DNA of 6,374 nt from Candidatus Limnocylindrales bacterium (GTDB lineage Bacteria > Chloroflexota > Limnocylindria > Limnocylindrales > CSP1-4): the NCBI GenBank assembly GCA_031292335.1, contig JARLHH010000223.1, positions 1 through 6,374 of the forward strand, read 5' to 3'. A model generated the notes under the pieces. It did no database searches, was not told the origin of the DNA, and was given only the letters and a program-made list of their open reading frames with translations. Every line of letters begins with the position of its first letter. Position 1 is the stretch's first letter. Below, in pieces: positions 4,964 through 6,374 of the stretch. The translations under genes and the position numbers were made by a program.

Positions 4964-6370
4964 ATGGTCACCGTCGCCGAAACCGTATCGCAGCTCGCCA
5001 CGCTCCTCGACGGATCCGCCCGGCTCGAGGGTGGCCGGTTGCTGGTGACCGACGAGGCGGCATTCCGATCCCGGACGATCCACGACCTGGCCTGGACGCA
5101 GACGTTCTCGCAGGACCCCGCAACGGTCGAGGCGGCGCGCTGGCTGATCTGGGAGGCAAGCCAGGAGCTCGGCGCCCCGTCCGCGAGCATCCAGGACCTC
5201 TACACGGCCCGCGGTCGCGGCGAGGTCGCCGGGTTCACGGTTCCCGCCATCAACCTCCGGGCACAGACCTTCGACATGGCCCGCACGATCTTCGCCACGG
5301 CACGGGCGAAGGCGGTGGGGCCCGTGATCCTGGAGCTCGCCCGCTCCGAGCAGACGTACACGTTCCAGCGCGTCTTCGAGTACGCGCCGAACATCCTCGC
5401 CGGGGCGATCGCGGCCGGCTGGCGCGGCCCCGTGTTCATCCAGGGCGACCACTACCAGTTCAACGCGAAGCGGTACGCCGCCGACCCGGAGACCGTGACG
5501 GAGGAGATCCGGAAGGGCTGCCGCGACGCGATCGCGGCCGGGTATCGCAACATCGACGTTGACAGCTCGACGCTGGTGGACCTGTCGCAGCCCACCGTGG
5601 ATGCCGAGCAGAAGGTCAACTACACCCGCGCCGCCGAGATCACGGCCCTGATCCGCGACCTGGAGCCGGCCGGGGTCACGATCAGCGTGGGCGGCGAGAT
5701 CGGCGAGGTCGGCAAGCAGAACTCGAACGAGGCCGAGCTGCGGGCCTACCTGGACGGATTCCGCGGCGAGCTCGACGCGCGCCGTCCGGGCTCGATCGGC
5801 GTCAGCAAGGTGAGCGTCCAGACGGGCACCAGCCACGGTGGCGTGCCGCTTCCGGGCGGCGGCGTCGCCGAGGTCAAGCTTGATTTCGAGGTGCTTCGCG
5901 TCCTGGGCGAGGTGGCCCGGACCTACGGAGCGGCCGGGGCCGTGCAGCACGGCGCCAGCACGCTTCCCGACGAGCTCTTCCATCGGTTCCCCGGCGTCGA
6001 GACAGCCGAGATCCACCTGGCGACCGGCTTCCAGAACGCGCTCTACGAGCACCCGGCGTTCCCGGCCGAGCTGCATCGCGAGATCGAGGCCTGGTGCTTC
6101 GCGAACGCCGCGGACGAGCGAAAGCCCGGGATGACCGACACGCAGTTCGTCTACACCACGCGCAAGAAGGCGATCGGCCCCTTCAAGCGGCAGCTCTGGG
6201 AGCTGGCCACCAAGGACGAGATCCTCGCCTCCCAGGCGGCGAAGATCGGGTACCTGTTCGAGCAGCTGAAGATGGCCGGCACCACGGACCTGCTGCGGCA
6301 CATCACGACCCCGGACCTGCATCGACCCATGCCGGACGGGCTGGCGGCCGCGATCCCGGCCGCGCGCTGA
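4964..6370 (+). CDS. Class II fructose-bisphosphate aldolase family protein (long variant)
   Basis: The 468-residue product belongs to the zinc-dependent class II aldolases, which split or form fructose 1,6-bisphosphate or related sugar phosphates in the cytoplasm. After an N-terminal region of about 88 residues not typical of short class II enzymes, the barrel begins with FTVPAINLR (91-99). Motifs follow in family order: IQGDHYQ (159-165; catalytic D162, metal ligand H163), NIDVDSSTLVD (196-206), VGGEIGEVG (242-250; E245), TGTSHGG (287-293; H291) and QHGASTLPDEL (328-338; H329). The three metal histidines and the acidic residues are thus present, so an active enzyme is likely. The KQNSNEAELRAYL segment parallels the GG.ED region of canonical enzymes but differs in sequence, so another sugar-phosphate or ketose substrate is possible. 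GGAGGA (4951-4956) lies 7 nt before the ATG at 4964. The 152-bp gap upstream shows no clear promoter, and the gene ends 4 bp before the window edge. Confidence 0.88.
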   Translation: MVTVAETVSQLATLLDGSARLEGGRLLVTDEAAFRSRTIHDLAWTQTFSQDPATVEAARWLIWEASQELGAPSASIQDLYTARGRGEVAGFTVPAINLRAQTFDMARTIFATARAKAVGPVILELARSEQTYTFQRVFEYAPNILAGAIAAGWRGPVFIQGDHYQFNAKRYAADPETVTEEIRKGCRDAIAAGYRNIDVDSSTLVDLSQPTVDAEQKVNYTRAAEITALIRDLEPAGVTISVGGEIGEVGKQNSNEAELRAYLDGFRGELDARRPGSIGVSKVSVQTGTSHGGVPLPGGGVAEVKLDFEVLRVLGEVARTYGAAGAVQHGASTLPDELFHRFPGVETAEIHLATGFQNALYEHPAFPAELHREIEAWCFANAADERKPGMTDTQFVYTTRKKAIGPFKRQLWELATKDEILASQAAKIGYLFEQLKMAGTTDLLRHITTPDLHRPMPDGLAAAIPAAR

Positions 6371-6374
6371 CGAC

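Noticed and set aside
1..6374. CRISPR array, tRNA, rRNA or riboswitch
   Set aside because: No regularly spaced direct repeats, no cloverleaf-like segment and no recognisable conserved riboswitch core was seen on reading both strands.

Overview
The window is very GC-rich bacterial DNA with GTG as well as ATG starts, strong GGAGG-type ribosome binding sites, tight gene spacing and one insertion sequence. The gene set (pyrrolysine-free MttB-family methyltransferase, an unusual class II aldolase of about 470 residues, a DUF2161-type nuclease, a CxC...HxxxH mini-protein) would suit Chloroflexota or an actinobacterium-like lineage. This assignment is an inference from composition and gene types; no marker gene is present.

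Layout. 1-171 (minus): N-terminal 57 residues of a TetR-family repressor that runs off the left edge. Its promoter and an 18-bp inverted-repeat operator lie at 178-206, and the geometry predicts a leaderless, autorepressed transcript. 212-1400: an IS481-family insertion sequence with imperfect terminal inverted repeats and an apparently intact DDE transposase on the minus strand. 1465-1494: a sigma70-like promoter facing right. 1530-2228 (plus): a protein with a degenerate P-loop, of unknown function. 2335-2532 (plus): a 65-residue putative zinc-ribbon or zinc-finger mini-protein, preceded by a structured leader and followed by a strong GC hairpin at 2539-2569. 2602-4068 (plus): MttB-family methyltransferase. 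4065-4811 (plus): PD-(D/E)XK nuclease-like DUF2161 protein, overlapping the methyltransferase gene by 4 bp. 4964-6370 (plus): class II fructose-bisphosphate-aldolase-family protein, complete to 4 bases before the right edge.

How the genes relate. The only strong coupling is the methyltransferase/nuclease pair, which shares a GTGA stop/start overlap and is probably co-translated, although no biochemical link between the two activities is obvious. The methyltransferase would need a corrinoid protein partner that is not in this window. The aldolase looks like a separate central-carbon gene. The insertion sequence sits a few bases upstream of the tetR promoter, so it may have separated the repressor from a divergent target gene that once lay next to its operator.

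Most of the window is recognisable housekeeping or accessory content. I do not see a clearly new multi-gene system. The best leads are the degenerate P-loop protein, the operator and leaderless promoter beside the insertion sequence, the zinc-type mini-protein with its flanking hairpins, and the coupled nuclease.
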